Part shown: positions 1 through 12,079 of the stretch, piece after piece
How the letters are laid out: each line of letters starts with the position of its first letter
How positions within the stretch are numbered: position 1 is the first letter of the stretch
Assembly: GCA_003024785.1 (NCBI GenBank)
Contig: PUQB01000152.1
Location: 248,001-312,000 of the forward strand
DNA: 64,000 nt
Source: Selaginella tamariscina
Lineage: Eukaryota; Streptophyta; Lycopodiopsida; Selaginellales; Selaginellaceae
Reading direction: 5' to 3'
The notes under the pieces: model-generated
Seen by the model: only the letters and a program-made list of their open reading frames with translations
Databases searched by the model: none
Told to the model about the DNA's origin: nothing
Made by a program: the position numbers and the translations under genes

Positions 1-485
1 GGGGACGGGTTTCCAAACTGGAGAACAGGGGGTTTTCAGCAGCTCAGCTTGTGGATCTCCAAGCCTTTGTATGCTCTCTTGGCAGAGGTCGAGAGTTCTC
101 TCTTCTGGTACAGGCAATGGGGACCAAAGCCCGGGATTCCCGCGCGGCTCTACGAGTTGCCCGTGAACACATGAGCAAGTTGCCTGTTCTACTCCCCGTA
201 TTCGGCAACTGCTACGTTGCGGGTTCTCCAGCGAGAGCTGGGAATCCAGTTTTGTTCGTCAAGGGGAGTGAAGCCTTCTGCTGTGGGTTAGATATATCAG
301 AATTCTTCAACAGCAGCTCATTTGAATCCAGGGGTCTGGTGAGAAGTTCGGCTTTTGTTCCTGAACCAGTTGTAGTCACCGGGAAGTGTACCAGCCTTGA
401 CTTCGACTCCGACTATGAAGTTCAGGCTAGTCCAGGTAAGGACGCACTGAGGAGAATATCCAATGACTCTGCAAGAGCGTCTTGA
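1..485 (+). CDS. Unrecognised ORF, open at the left edge
   Basis: An open frame of about 160 codons runs in from the window edge to a TGA at 483-485. There is no ATG near its beginning, so the true start lies outside or the frame is an exon or element fragment. The product is rich in Ser, Ala and Val, with stretches such as LPVLLPVFGNCYVAGSPARA and a Cys pair (FCCGLD). I recognise no family. Base composition is much richer in G+C than the AT-rich DNA after 1.55 kb and resembles the mobile-element blocks, so I suspect an element-encoded protein rather than a host gene. It is followed directly by a second open frame ending at 1009. Confidence 0.35.
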   Translation, partial: GRVSKLENRGFSAAQLVDLQAFVCSLGRGREFSLLVQAMGTKARDSRAALRVAREHMSKLPVLLPVFGNCYVAGSPARAGNPVLFVKGSEAFCCGLDISEFFNSSSFESRGLVRSSAFVPEPVVVTGKCTSLDFDSDYEVQASPGKDALRRISNDSARAS

Positions 486-1009
486 GCCCCAGGAGCTCCT
501 CAGGGAGCAGTTTCGATGGGAGCGAGGTACAGCCCAGTAAGGTTATCGAGGTTAGGTCGCCAGTTAGGGGCAGGAGGATTGAGTTCTGGAGCGACCTGTC
601 CGAGAGAAGACAGGTGGTGAGTTGTCCGAGAGAAGATAATGAGTTCATAGAGCTTCACCCGGACACAACGGTAGATGGAGATGGTGCATCACAGTGTGAC
701 GTTGTAAAGGAGACTGTCGAGGATGTGACTAGCAGGCTGAGGAGAGGAGGATGGAAAGAGGAAGATATTGCAGAGATAGTAAGTGTTACATCCAGTTGCT
801 CAGACTACAAAAGGGGTTTGCCGGACAGACAGACGGTGCTTGAAGGGCTGGCGTTTCACTTGGACTGTCTCTCATGCTCGTTACGACAGGCTGGATGGAG
901 TGTACACGATGTAGCTGACACTCTGTCGTTGGATACAAGGAAGGTGAGGACGAGGAAGGTCTCATATGAGTTTGCCGATACCTTAGCAGCATTTGTTGCA
1001 CAGGCATAA
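486..1009 (+). CDS. Unrecognised ORF with an internal duplicated helix-like motif
   Basis: About 174 codons ending in TAA at 1007-1009, directly after the preceding open frame and without an early ATG. The middle is acidic (EDNEFIELHPDTTVDGDG). Two similar segments follow: VTSRLRRGGWKEEDIAEIVS at about 722-785 and LSCSLRQAGWSVHDVADTLS at about 866-925. Both fit L-R-x-x-G-W-x-x-x-D-[IV]-A-x-x-x-S, the spacing of a short helix-turn-helix. This suggests a duplicated DNA-binding or interaction motif, but I cannot name a family. A candidate LTR lies 200 bases downstream, so this may be the 3' end of a retroelement coding region. Function is not known. Confidence 0.35.
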
Positions 1010-1206
1010 AGAATGGAATTCTGTAAAGAGCTGTAAAGGTTGACAAGTTAGGATTGAATGATAAGCAAGTTGTTTAGCTGTATATATGTGCATATAAATG
1101 ATGGAAAACATGAATGCTGTTTTAAATATGAATTGTTTGACAGGTAAGCTGTAAAGCTGAGTGTATATGTATTGTAAATTAAGCTAGAAATAGAAGATAA
1201 GTTAAC

Positions 1207-1542
1207 TGTAAGTGCCAGCTACAATCCAGACCACCGCTGGCTGACGGAATGGAATGTACGGTAAGCAGGATGTGCCAGACAACCGCTGGGGGAATGTACG
1301 GTGCCAGACACAGAATCTGGGTATAAATGCCAGACGCAAGATGCCACAGTATTGAAATTCCGTTATGCCATTCCTTCTGCTATTTTGGACGTATGACATG
1401 TATTACATGCCACTCTGCTGCTGATTGTGCATTATTAAATAGAAAATACATCTCAATTGCATGACGTGTGAATCATATTCATTGCGTGTACATGAGAGAG
1501 CGAGCACGCGTCATAAAGCATGCACAAATCGAGTTGGTTACA
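1207..1542 (+). repeat. Candidate LTR or LTR-like repeat
   Basis: The segment begins TGTAAGTGCC and ends GGTTACA, giving TGTAA/TTACA inverted ends. It is preceded by a purine-rich stretch (about 1180-1201) that could be a polypurine tract, contains a TATA-like GTATAAAT near 1319 and an AATAAA-like ATTAAATAGAAAATA near 1431, and has the word TGCCAGAC/GTGCCAG several times. No second copy is in the window, so the call rests on termini and layout only. Confidence 0.3.
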
Positions 1543-4500
1543 AGCCATGTGTAAGTGCTTATTAACCTAGCACGAGCTACTAGTTTAGTATATTAAAAAA
1601 CTTGGGGTTAGATATGTTTTCATTATAGTATTGCTATGTATATATCATGAGCATGATATAATATTTCTTTTATATACTGTGTGCATTATGTGTGAAAACT
1701 TTGTGCGTGTGTGAGAGAGATTAAGAAATGAACGGAGATTGTCCATTATTTTTTATAGATTTGTCTGTGTACACACACGTGTATAAGAATGTTTATACTT
1801 TAATTCATATGGATTAGTAAAAAAAAAATAATTAATTATTTAAACTAATTTATTTTTATTTTGTTTATATTATATTTAAAAACAAGCTTAGTTCCAATAC
1901 TTTTGATAAGAAATTTAAAATGTATTATTGTTACGACGTAGGGACAAAAATAAAAATTAAACATGAATTGTGGATTAAGATGGTTTTTATGCTTGTTAAT
2001 TAAAAATATTTTAAAAATGTATCTTATAAATATTAATTTCTCTTTAATTTTTTATACATGTCCTAACAAAAGGCCTTATTTTACAAGTGTTATGGGCCCA
2101 TTATATAAAATAGTCATAAAATGATTTTATAGTTTGATATTTTGTTTTTTCCTTGTAAATTAGCAGTGTGGCACATATTACAGCTATGTATATGAGAATT
2201 TAAAATATAAAATTAAAATAAAATGCATATATATAACTTGTTCATTCACGTTTAAAATTATCAATTGTAAAGTTATTTACATGCATTGACAGGAAGAAAA
2301 TTCAATAATTATTATGCTGTATAATGGTGTGTTCAATGGTTCTATAAGAGCATGAATATCCTCTTCATCTTCATGTTTACAAGTAAAGTGTTATGGTGAG
2401 AGTGTGTTGTACATTCAATAAATTTTATTTGAAATTCATATAAAAGTATACATGATGAATATATGTGTCAAAAATAAAAGAATTCAATGTTGAATTAAAT
2501 TACATTTGTGTTAATTTATGCATTAAAAATAAAGATTTAATGTGTATCATGTATGTTAGGTGTTATTCATGTAAGAGCTTGTTATATATGATGTGTTTGT
2601 GTATCAAAGTAGCATTCTCTACTATGTTAATGTAATTTATGTGTGTATTTATATAATAAAAACCATAAATAACAACATTACTTTAGTATGAATGACACTT
2701 GAAACATGTACTTTCAAATGTGCAACAGCAAAATGAAATTTTAAGTATTACTTTACTATCATTGATATAATTAATTTTTGAATCAATGAATATACATATT
2801 AAATATATAATCATTCAACATTATAAATAATTATATATTTAAATTCTTATATGTGAATTTACATGTTAAACTTACATTTATGAGGTGCATATAATTTATA
2901 ATAGAGAATGTTTTCAAACCCACACTTTGACATATAAAATGTAACATGAAGTATTCTATGCCTTAATAAATTCCTGACAAAATGACATAAGATGTAATAT
3001 AATGTAATTTTTTATAAATTCTAACTAAAATGGATAAGTCATATTAAATAAAGTCATGTTTTTAAAAGTTAAAATTTACAACTTAAAAGAAAAAAAAATA
3101 TAGTTATAAAGTTGTCTCTATCATGCTTTAATTCTTTGGTGAAATAAAAATCAAATTTGTTATGTGTTGTAGACTTCTTTGCATTAGTTGTTAACTTAAC
3201 ATAATCATTAATTTTTAAACATGTGTTATGTTATTTATTATATAGTTTTTACTTATTCAAATTTAACGTAATCTATAAGATTTTGTTATGTTACATTTAA
3301 CAACATGCCCTAATACAATATAAAATTTATCCCTCATTTTAGGAAGGATAACTTTAACACCATTATTTTTTAAGAGTTAATAATATTAATTCAAAGCATA
3401 GATTGATTAATTAAGACTTTCTACAATAGCAATGCACATACGAGGAGGGTACAATGGGCCCATGTGAACATGAGCAAGGACAAAGAATGTGCTAAATAAG
3501 AATGTTGATATTATTACAACCCTTATAATTCAAGTTAAGTCTCATTGAGGTGTGTTACCTTTTGCTAGAGTTGCATTTTTTAAGGAGTGATTAAAATGTG
3601 GTTATTGATGTTAGTGGGAATATAAAAGATTTTAAACATATATCTTTAGTTCTGTAATGTAATGTTGCTTCTCTATTATAATAAGGGGTTCATGATGACC
3701 AGCCATGCAAATCATGTAAGAAAAATTGATAAAAAATTTAATTTAAATTTTAAATAGATTTTTTATTATCAAATTTATTCGAAACATAGTACATAAGGTT
3801 TTAAATCTACATACTTTATGTTAAACCTCTACAACATTATAGATTCATTTTACAACAAATGTGTCATCTTATGCGTCATGAGAGATTATTCAGGTCAACA
3901 TCTTTGGGATTAAAGTTGCAAACCTTGAGAATATGAATACAAACAATAACAATAATATTCACCATCAAGGTCATGAAGGTGAACCACGTTTCACATGAAA
4001 AGGAAAAATAATAGCTCAATTATACGGAAACAACACTTCCTAAACAATATGAAATAGCTTAAGAAATAGATATGTTAAAGGTATGTGCTTGAACACTCTC
4101 TTAAATAGTGTTTAGATTGCTCTTATAGATTTCATGAGGTCTAGAGGCATGCATACATATATTTATTCTTTTGTACGCATTTTTAATAACAACTTTTGTA
4201 TATAGGAAAACCCAAGAAATGGTTAAAACGACATATGGATGTGAATAGTAGAAGAAGCTATTCAAGTAACATGTTTATTTAACTTGTATGTTTCTTGGTA
4301 ATCACTTATTTTTAATAGGTTTGATATGACTTTTCAGGTTTGATGTGTAGAAACTATTGTTGATTGTGGCATAGGTTCATGTAAAACAACAATTGTAAGG
4401 TAGGCATTTTAAATTTTGTTTAATTTAGGAGATGAGTGAAAGTTCAAAGTAAGAAGTGGTTTTATAGGTTTCTTATGTACTTTTTAAAAAAGACTATTAT

Positions 4501-5018
4501 AAGCAAAAGTTATGAATGAAAAAAATAAAGGTTCTTATGGTTTTATAATGTACTTTGTTTTAAGATTGAGAAGGAAACAATTATAAAATGTCATTCCAAT
4601 TGAAATTCGAGTTGTAATTCAAAGATCTTGAGTTTTTTTAGGCTAGTGACATGTTTGAGATCAATGAAAGTACAATTATAGAATAATTCTAAAGATTTGC
4701 ACAACTATTTGCAATACTTCTAAAATAGTAATACTCATTTTCATCACTAAAGACACAAGCTACTATTGCAATAGCTTTCAAGGTAATGTATAAGCTACCA
4801 AATGTCTCCAATGTGACCAATCACACGCACTTTGAGATTCAACAACTGTTAGACCATATGAAGCAAATTATTTCGATAGAAAATAATGATTTAATGTTAT
4901 TCTTCAAACCATCTGTGACGAGCAGAGATGCTTCTTAGACATACATTTTGGTTATCCTAAGAATGTACATAATAAAAAGTATGGAAGAACTTATGATTCT
5001 TACGTCTTGAGTCGAAAC
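1543..5018. other. AT-rich intergenic DNA, no gene seen
   Basis: Long AT-rich stretch with homopolymer runs and no open frame or motif that I can support as coding on either strand. No tRNA, rRNA or mobile-element domain was recognised. Confidence 0.6.
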
Positions 5019-5021
5019 ATA

Positions 5022-5153
5022 TCTTATAAGCACATGTCATAAAGATCAATTTTCCTTTACCATTTTTGTATGTTCATTATAAGTATATTTTATAAACACA
5101 TGTCATAAAGACAAATTTTCCTCTACTATTTTTGTATATTCATTATTAATGCA
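5022..5153. repeat. 66-bp direct tandem duplication
   Basis: Two imperfect copies with a 66-base period. The shared core is CACATGTCATAAAGA (5031 and 5097) followed by an ATTTTTGTATRTTCATTA segment. It lies just left of the truncated LTR of element A1. Confidence 0.75.
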
Positions 5154-5161
5154 AATAAAAT

Positions 5162-5535
5162 GAGCAGGATTCTGAGAATAAGGAAGTTTGACTCAGAAGC
5201 AGGACAGGGAGCAGGACAGGAACTAGGAACCAGGAACAAAACAAGAGCAAGAGGCAAAGAGCAAGACAAGACAAGAATAAGACAAGACAAAATTGATCGT
5301 AGAAAGACTGGTGTTGATAGTAACTAATTGTACAACAATTAGGTCGGAGCTTTTATGTTCAAACTCTAGCTAATTCTAGTCATGAGCTAAAAATAGTGAC
5401 CCTTATCCTTTAGACATATCTGTAGTATATCCTATAGGTATATCCTGTAGGAATATCTTGCAGGCATATCCTGTAAGTATATCTTATAGGCATATCCTGT
5501 AACCCATATCCTGCATCCTGTATCGGGTTGTGACA
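5162..5535 (-). repeat. 3' LTR of A1 (truncated outer end)
   Basis: Matches the right-hand LTR at 16742-17177 but lacks about the first 35 bases. It ends in TGACA at 5535, directly followed (minus-strand upstream) by the polypurine tract read on the plus strand as GCACCTCCTCCTTAAG. It contains the GATATNCC-type U3 repeats (about 5415-5510). Confidence 0.85.
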
Positions 5536-7868
5536 GCACCTCCTCCTTAAGGACGAGTTCCACGAGTCTTGGGACCTGGTTTAGCAAAATAACGCTGATG
5601 GAAAGCAGCAACTTTGGAAGAAGCATAGAGTAAGTTGGATGCAGGTTCCCAAGTGCGATCGATAGGCAAATAACCTTTTCAATCCACCAAGTATTGAAGT
5701 TGGCGGCGATGAAGACGAGAATCAAGTATGGCTACAACTTCGTACTCAAGTTCACCGTCAATGACCACAGAAGGGGGAGGAGAAGAAGCACGACCAGGAA
5801 GAGAAAAAGGATGATATGGCTCTAATAAAGAGGTGTGAAACATAGAATGATGTTTCACCATAGATGGTAACTTGAGTCGGAAAGCTACAGGATTGACCTC
5901 AACCGCAATTCTGTAAGGGCCCAATCGTTGAAAATCCAACTTAGAAGAAGGCATGTTGGTGCGAATATGCCAACGAAGAAGCCACACAAGATCACCAATC
6001 TTGTATGCAAGTGCCGGTTGATGATGAGCATCAGCATGATGTTCCTGTGTCTAATGAAGATGAATTTGGAGATCCTCCTATACCTGACGAAGATGCTAGA
6101 GACAATTTGTACTGCAGGAGCGGAAGAAGGAGAAACATGAGGAGCAAAGTCAAAATGTGGATGGTAACCTATAAGAGCAAAGAAAGGTGTCTGGCATGTA
6201 GATGCGTGAATGGAGTTGTTGTAGGCAAACTCCGCCATTGGAAGAAGGTCCAACTAGTTGTCCTGTTGGTAACTGATGAAGCAGTGAAGATATTGCTCCA
6301 AGGTCTGAATCGTGTGTTTTGACTGCCCATCAGTTTGTGGATGGTATCATGAAGAAAGGTCTGCTTTAACCTGCAGATTTCGGAGAAGTTCTCGCCAAAA
6401 CTTGGACATGAATTGTGGGCCTCGATCAGAAACAATGCTCTCAAGAAGACCATAGTGTCGGAATAGTTCACAGATCACCAACTCAGCGATTGTCTGGCCT
6501 ATAGCAGTCTTGTGACATAGTAGGAAACGGTCAACCATCACAAGAACTGCATCAAATCTACGAGAAGGAGGAAGATCTGTGAGGAAATCTATAGAAATGG
6601 ATCTCCAAGGAGCAGAAGGAACAGGAAGATGACAAAGAAACTAGGGCATGTGACGAGGCATCTTCGACCTATTGCAGGTGTCACAACTCCGTACAAACTT
6701 GTCCACAAAATCTCGCAACCCAGGCCACCAATAGTTGCGAGTCACCAACTCAACTGTCTTGGCCACACCAAAATGTCATGTAGCCGGGGTATCATGACAA
6801 TCCTGTACCACACGAGTCTGCAAACACTAACAGGAATGTACAGAAGACCTTCTCGGTACAGGACTGTCCTGTATGGCAAACAACTTGTAGTTTGTATGGG
6901 AACTGAAGGAAGAGGAACTTACGATGTCAGGACTAATGTATGAAAATACATTCCTTGCCAAGTCGTATGTAGCCAACTGCAAACGGATGTCCTGTAGGAG
7001 TGTGGAATCTGCTGGAGCCTGATGAACTTATAGTGCTGCAAGCCGAAGTCGATTAGGACCCAATAACACTTGCTTTTGACAGTCATATGCAGGATCACCC
7101 GGGGTCGGTGCAAGGTAAGAGTGCCTAGACAATGCATCCGCCTTGCCATTTCGAAAACCAGACCTGTAGATGATGATGAAATCAAAATGTGATAGGAACT
7201 CTACCCACCTAAACTGAGAACTCAAGTCGTTTGAAAATACTCTAGGTTCTTGTGATCCATAAGAATTTGTACAAGATGCACAGCACCTTCCAGGAAATGC
7301 CACCACTCCTCGAACAAATCCACAATGGCCTTGAGTTCTTTGTCATGAATCTCGTAATTAATCTTTGCCGAAAGGAACTTACGAGAGTGAAAAGTTACAG
7401 GATGAAGCAACTTATCTTCTCCAACTTGTGATAGAATAAATCTTACTACAAAATCCGAGGCATCTGCTTCAACAAAGAAGGGAAGAGAAGGATCAGGATG
7501 TGCTAAAATCAGAGCTGTCGTGAAGGCATCCTTGAATGTTGTGAATGCATGTTCCGCCTTGTCGGACCAAGAGAACACTCCTGTGTGCTTGGTGAGTTCC
7601 GTGAGTGGAAGTACACGCTTGGAGAAGTTCTGTATGAAACGCCTGTAGAAGTTTGCAAAGCCAAGGAAACATTGTACGTCTCGTACATACTTGGGCCTCT
7701 CCCACTTTGCAATAGTCTTCACCTTGTGCATGTCTATGGAAATGCCAGTAGGAGAGACGATGTAGCCCAAGAACTCCACAGTATCCTTGTCGAAGAAACA
7801 CTTCTCCAACTTCGCATACATGCCATGCTCGCGAAGCCTTTGTAGAACTAGTCGTACATGCTTGTCAT

Positions 7869-8403
7869 TGTCACAATCCGATATAGGATACAGGATTCCG
7901 GATACAAGATACATGATGCAGGATTTTGGATATAGGATACGGGTTACAGGATATGCCTGCAGGATATTCCTACAGGATATACCTATAGGATATTCTTATA
8001 GGATATGCCTATAGGATATGCTACAGGATATGCCTAGAGGATAAGGGACACTATTCTTAGCTCATGACTAGATTAGACTCATGACCAGATTAGCTTGGAG
8101 TTATAAGCAAAAAGCTCCGACCTAATTGTTGTACAATCATTTACTATCAACACCAGTCTTTTTACGATCATTCTTGTTCTTGTCTTGTTCTTGGATCCTG
8201 TCTTGTTCTTATCTTGTTCATGGATCCTGTCCTGCACTTTCCTGTCTTGCTCCCGGATCCTATCCTGATCCTGTCCTGCTCCTGGATCCGTCCTGTTCTT
8301 GTCTTATTCCTAGTTCCTGTCCTGCTCTCGGTCCTGTTCCTGAGTCAAGCCTTCCTGTTCTCGGAATTCTGCTCACTCCTGGTTCCTAGATCGTGGCTTG
8401 ACA
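7869..8403 (+). repeat. 5' LTR of A2
   Basis: 535 bases, TGTCACAA to GGCTTGACA. It contains an array of 10-14-base units built on GGATATNCC/TACAGGATA (about 7880-8040), a TATA-like TTATAAGC near 8101 and the putative transcript start region at 8138-8150. Confidence 0.9.
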
Positions 8404-8405
8404 GT

Positions 8406-8418
8406 TTGATAGTAACTG
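8406..8418 (+). promoter_or_regulatory. Putative self-primer binding site of A2
   Basis: TTGATAGTAACTG, two bases after the 5' LTR. It is the exact reverse complement of CAGTTACTATCAA at 13788-13800 in the 3' LTR; the 5' LTR copy (8138-8150) matches at 12 of 13 bases. The same layout occurs in A1 and B. Confidence 0.65.
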
Positions 8419-8500
8419 CCTTCATAGCTCTCCGTTTCCCAGCTACTTTTTCTCCTTGATTCTTTTCCTTCATTTTCCTTCTTTTTCTTTCATAGATCAT

Positions 8501-9472
8501 GGCTGATTTTAAGCGCTTTCAACGCGAGCACCAAATGTTGCTTCATAAGCTGGCCACTTTGTGCCAAGTGGTCACCGATCTGTAAGGTTCCACCAACGCG
8601 GCGCACGCAGTTGCTAATGCATCCTCCAAGGCTGCTGCGCAGGCTCTCTCTCAAGCATCGTGGTTTCCTCTCCATCGAACTTTTCTTTGGAGCCGAAGAT
8701 CAGCATGCCAGAAAAGTTCGGTGGCAATCGCACCGATTTCCAAGGTTTCCTGAATCAGATCCGGCTCTTGATCCGCATGTAACCACGCCGCTACTCAACT
8801 GATGCACAAAAGGTTGGCCTTTTGGCATCCTTGCTAGTTGGATCTCCACGGGCTTGGTGCCCCTTTGCTGGAACGTGACGACCCATTGATGAAGATTTTG
8901 AAGGATTCGTGGCTACCTTTGAAGCCTGCTTTGGAGATCATGATAAGTACCGTTCTGCATGCACAAAGTTACGGAGGCTCACACAAGGATCTAGACCAGC
9001 TTCCGTTTATGCATCCGAATTTCAGCAATTGTGCACGAACATTCCATGGGACGAGACTGCATTGATCGAACACTTTCGTTTTGGGCTGAGGGATGACGTG
9101 AAGGACCTTCTCCTTACGTTACCGGATGCCCAAACGTTAGCGGAGATCATGCAACAGGCCGTTCGTTGCGACAATTGTTTGTTCGAGCGCCGTCAGGAAA
9201 AATCCCGTCAGCAGTTCCTGCCAACCAATCCTGTAGCCGTAGCACATGTTCTCACGACACCTTCTGGAGTAGTTCCTATGGAGGTTAACAAATCCAAGCG
9301 TGACCCACTTTCAAGTGCTGAGAAGCAACGTCGTCGGGGTGAGAACCTATGCTTGTATTGTGGTGAAGCAGGACACAAGGTGGCGGAATGTCCTAATAAA
9401 GCCAGAAAGTTCAAGACGCGTGAAGCCGAAGCTGAAGTTCAGTCGGAAAACTTCAATGTCCACTTCGTCTAG
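8501..9472 (+). pseudogene. A2 gag region (fossil)
   Basis: Capsid-like region beginning MADFKRFQREHQ, followed by a typical gypsy gag stretch (FEACFGDHDKY, FRFGLRDDVKDLL) and a CCHC knuckle C-L-Y-C-G-E-A-G-H-K-V-A-E-C at about 9351-9392. Element B carries the same region on the minus strand (about 22520-23400). Part of a fossil element, broken. Confidence 0.85.
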
Positions 9473-9483
9473 GAGCCGCGAAG

Positions 9484-9954
9484 TTGGACGTAGGCGCAGG
9501 CTCCATTGGTGCTGCTCATACCATTCCATCACTTAAGTTTCCTGTACACATTCGCCTCAATAACCGAGAGCTCAAGGAGTTTGCCCTGTTAGACACTGGT
9601 GCAAATGCATGTTTCATGGATGACAATTTTGCAGTTCAGCATGGCATTTCGGTGGTGAAGTTGAAGTGTGCAGTTCCTGTACAGATGGCCGATGGTCGTT
9701 TGATTGCTTCTGGCGCAGTTACCCACGCTACCACACCTCTCTCTTGCAGTCATGGTGCATTCAACTGTTCGATTTCCTTCAACTTGATCAAGACTCGGTC
9801 GACTCCCATCATTTTTGGCATACCATGGTTCATTGTTGCAAATCCGCAGATCGACTGGAGGTCTAGGACGCTCACGTTTTCCTCTCCAGCAGCCAGGATC
9901 AATCATTTTAATCCTGTTACCTTCCTGCGTGCAGGATACATCCTTGGTGTCTGA
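9484..9954 (+). pseudogene. A2 aspartic protease region (fossil)
   Basis: Retropepsin-type region with the active-site motif LLDTGANACFMDD (about 9588-9626) and a downstream IIFGIPW hydrophobic segment typical of gypsy proteases. It is followed by a Pro/Ser-rich linker full of the CCTGTACAGG palindrome. Confidence 0.85.
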
Positions 9955-10499
9955 GGCAGTACAAGCTACAGGATTGACCGTGCCTGTTCCTGTACCAGTG
10001 TTGAAGACTCTTCCTCGACAGGATTCACCTCATGTCAGTTCCTCAGCACATCCGCAGGTTCTCTCCACTCCTGTAAGTTTGCGGATTCCTGTACAGGGTT
10101 CTTCCAATCCTGTATCAGTGTCGAAGGTTCCTCCTCAACAGGATCCACCTCCTGTTGTTCGTCACACTCACAGGCTTCCCTCACTCCTGTGCAACCACGG
10201 ACTTCTGTACAGGATTCTTCCAATCCTGTACACTCGTCAACATCCACACAGGTTTCTCCCAATCCTGCCTCTTTTGTTACTCTGCTTCTGTTCCACCCCC
10301 AAGATCCTTCCTCTTTTTCAGTCACAGCTCCTCCTTCTCCTCTCCGAGTTCTTACCACTACCATGCATGAACTTACCACTGATCCTGCTCCTTTCCACCT
10401 TTTTGCCTTTCAAGTAACTCCTACGTCCTCTTCTACCTTTCCTGTGTCTGACTCTCCTGTTTTTCAATCTCCTTCGCCTACTCCTTCTCCTTCTCCTCC

Positions 10500-11870
10500 T
10501 TCTTCTCTACCATCCAAGTACCACGACTTTAAGGACGTTTTTGACAAGCACAAGGCTACAGTTCTTCCTGTTCACAGGTCCTACGACTGTCCTATTGATC
10601 TTGCAGAAGGAAAGACTCCACCATTCGGACCGATTTACGCATTGTCACCCACAGAGTTGGAGGTTCTTCGCCAGTACATCGAGGACAACTTGGCATCCGG
10701 CTTCATTCGTCACTCAAAGTCCCCTGCAGGAGCGCCTATCTTCTTTGTCAAGAAGAAGGATGGGAGCTTACGTTTGGTTGTGGACTACAGGGGTTTGAAT
10801 CAAGCTACCATTCGGAATCGGTACCCGTTGCCATTGATCCCGGAACTTCTCGATCGGCTGCGAGGAGCAAAGGTGTTCACGAAGATCGACTTACGAGGGG
10901 CCTACAACCTTGTACGGATTCGTCCGGCGATGAGTGGAAGACTGCCTTTCGTACAAGGTATGGACACTTCGAGTACACGGTGATGCCTTTCGGCCTTACC
11001 AATGCCCCAGCCGTGTTCCAACACATGGTGAACGACATCTTTCGTGACTTCTTGGACCAGTTTGTGGTGATCTACCTCGACGACATTTTGATTTTCTCCA
11101 AGGACCAGGCGGCACATGACAAGCATGTACGTTGGTTCTACAGCGGCTTCGCGAGCATGGCTGTATGCGAAGTTGGAGAAGTGTTTTTTCGATAGGGATT
11201 CTGTGGAGTTCTTGGGCTACATCGTCTCTCCTGCTGGCGTTTCCATGGACATGCACAAGGTGAAGACCATCGTGGAGTGGGAGAGGCCCAAGTCTGTACG
11301 AGATGTACAATGTTTCCTTGGCTTTGCAAACTTCTACAGGCGTTCATACAGGACTTCTCCAAGCGTGTACTTCCACTCACGGAACTCACCAAGCGCACAG
11401 AGGTTTTCTCTTGGTCCGACAAGGCGGAACATGCATTCACAACACTCAAGGACACCTTCACGACAGCTCCGATTTTAGCACATCCTGATCCTTCTCGTCC
11501 TTTCTTCGTTGAAGCAGATGCCTCGGATTTTGCAGTAGGATCCGTCCTACAAGTTGGAGAAGACAAGTTGCTTCATCCTGTAGCTTTTCACTCTCGTAAG
11601 TTCCTGTCGGCGGAGATCAATTACGAGATTCATGACAAGGAACTCAAGGCCATTGTGGATTCGTTTGAGGAGCGGCATTTCCTGGAAGGTGCTGCACATC
11701 CTGTACAAGTTCTTACGGATCACAAGAACCTGGAGTACTTTCAAACGGCTCGAGTTCTCAGTCGGCGACAGGCTAGGTGGGCGGAGTTCCTATCACGTTT
11801 TGATTTCGTCAGTCTACAGGCCCGGTTTTCGGAATGGCAAGGCGGACGCATTGTCTAGGCGCTCTTACCT
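10500..11870 (+). pseudogene. A2 reverse transcriptase/RNase H region (fossil)
   Basis: Recognisable blocks are [48 protein letters not shown], the catalytic YLDDILIFS (about 11071-11097), [10 protein letters not shown] and the RNase H block [16 protein letters not shown]. Typical Ty3/gypsy pol order. Broken; no joined product is implied. Confidence 0.9.
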
Positions 11871-12079
11871 TGCACCAAGCCCGGGCGATCCTGCATTGAC
11901 TGTCAAAGGCAAGTGTTGTTGGGTCCTGATCGATTCCGGCTTGCGGCACTGCAGGTTCATCAGGCTCCAGCAATTCAACACTCCTACAGGACGTCCGTTC
12001 GCAGTTGGCTACAGACGACTTGGCAAAGAATGTGTTCTCACACATTCATCCTGACGTTGCAAGTTCCTCTTCCTCCAGT

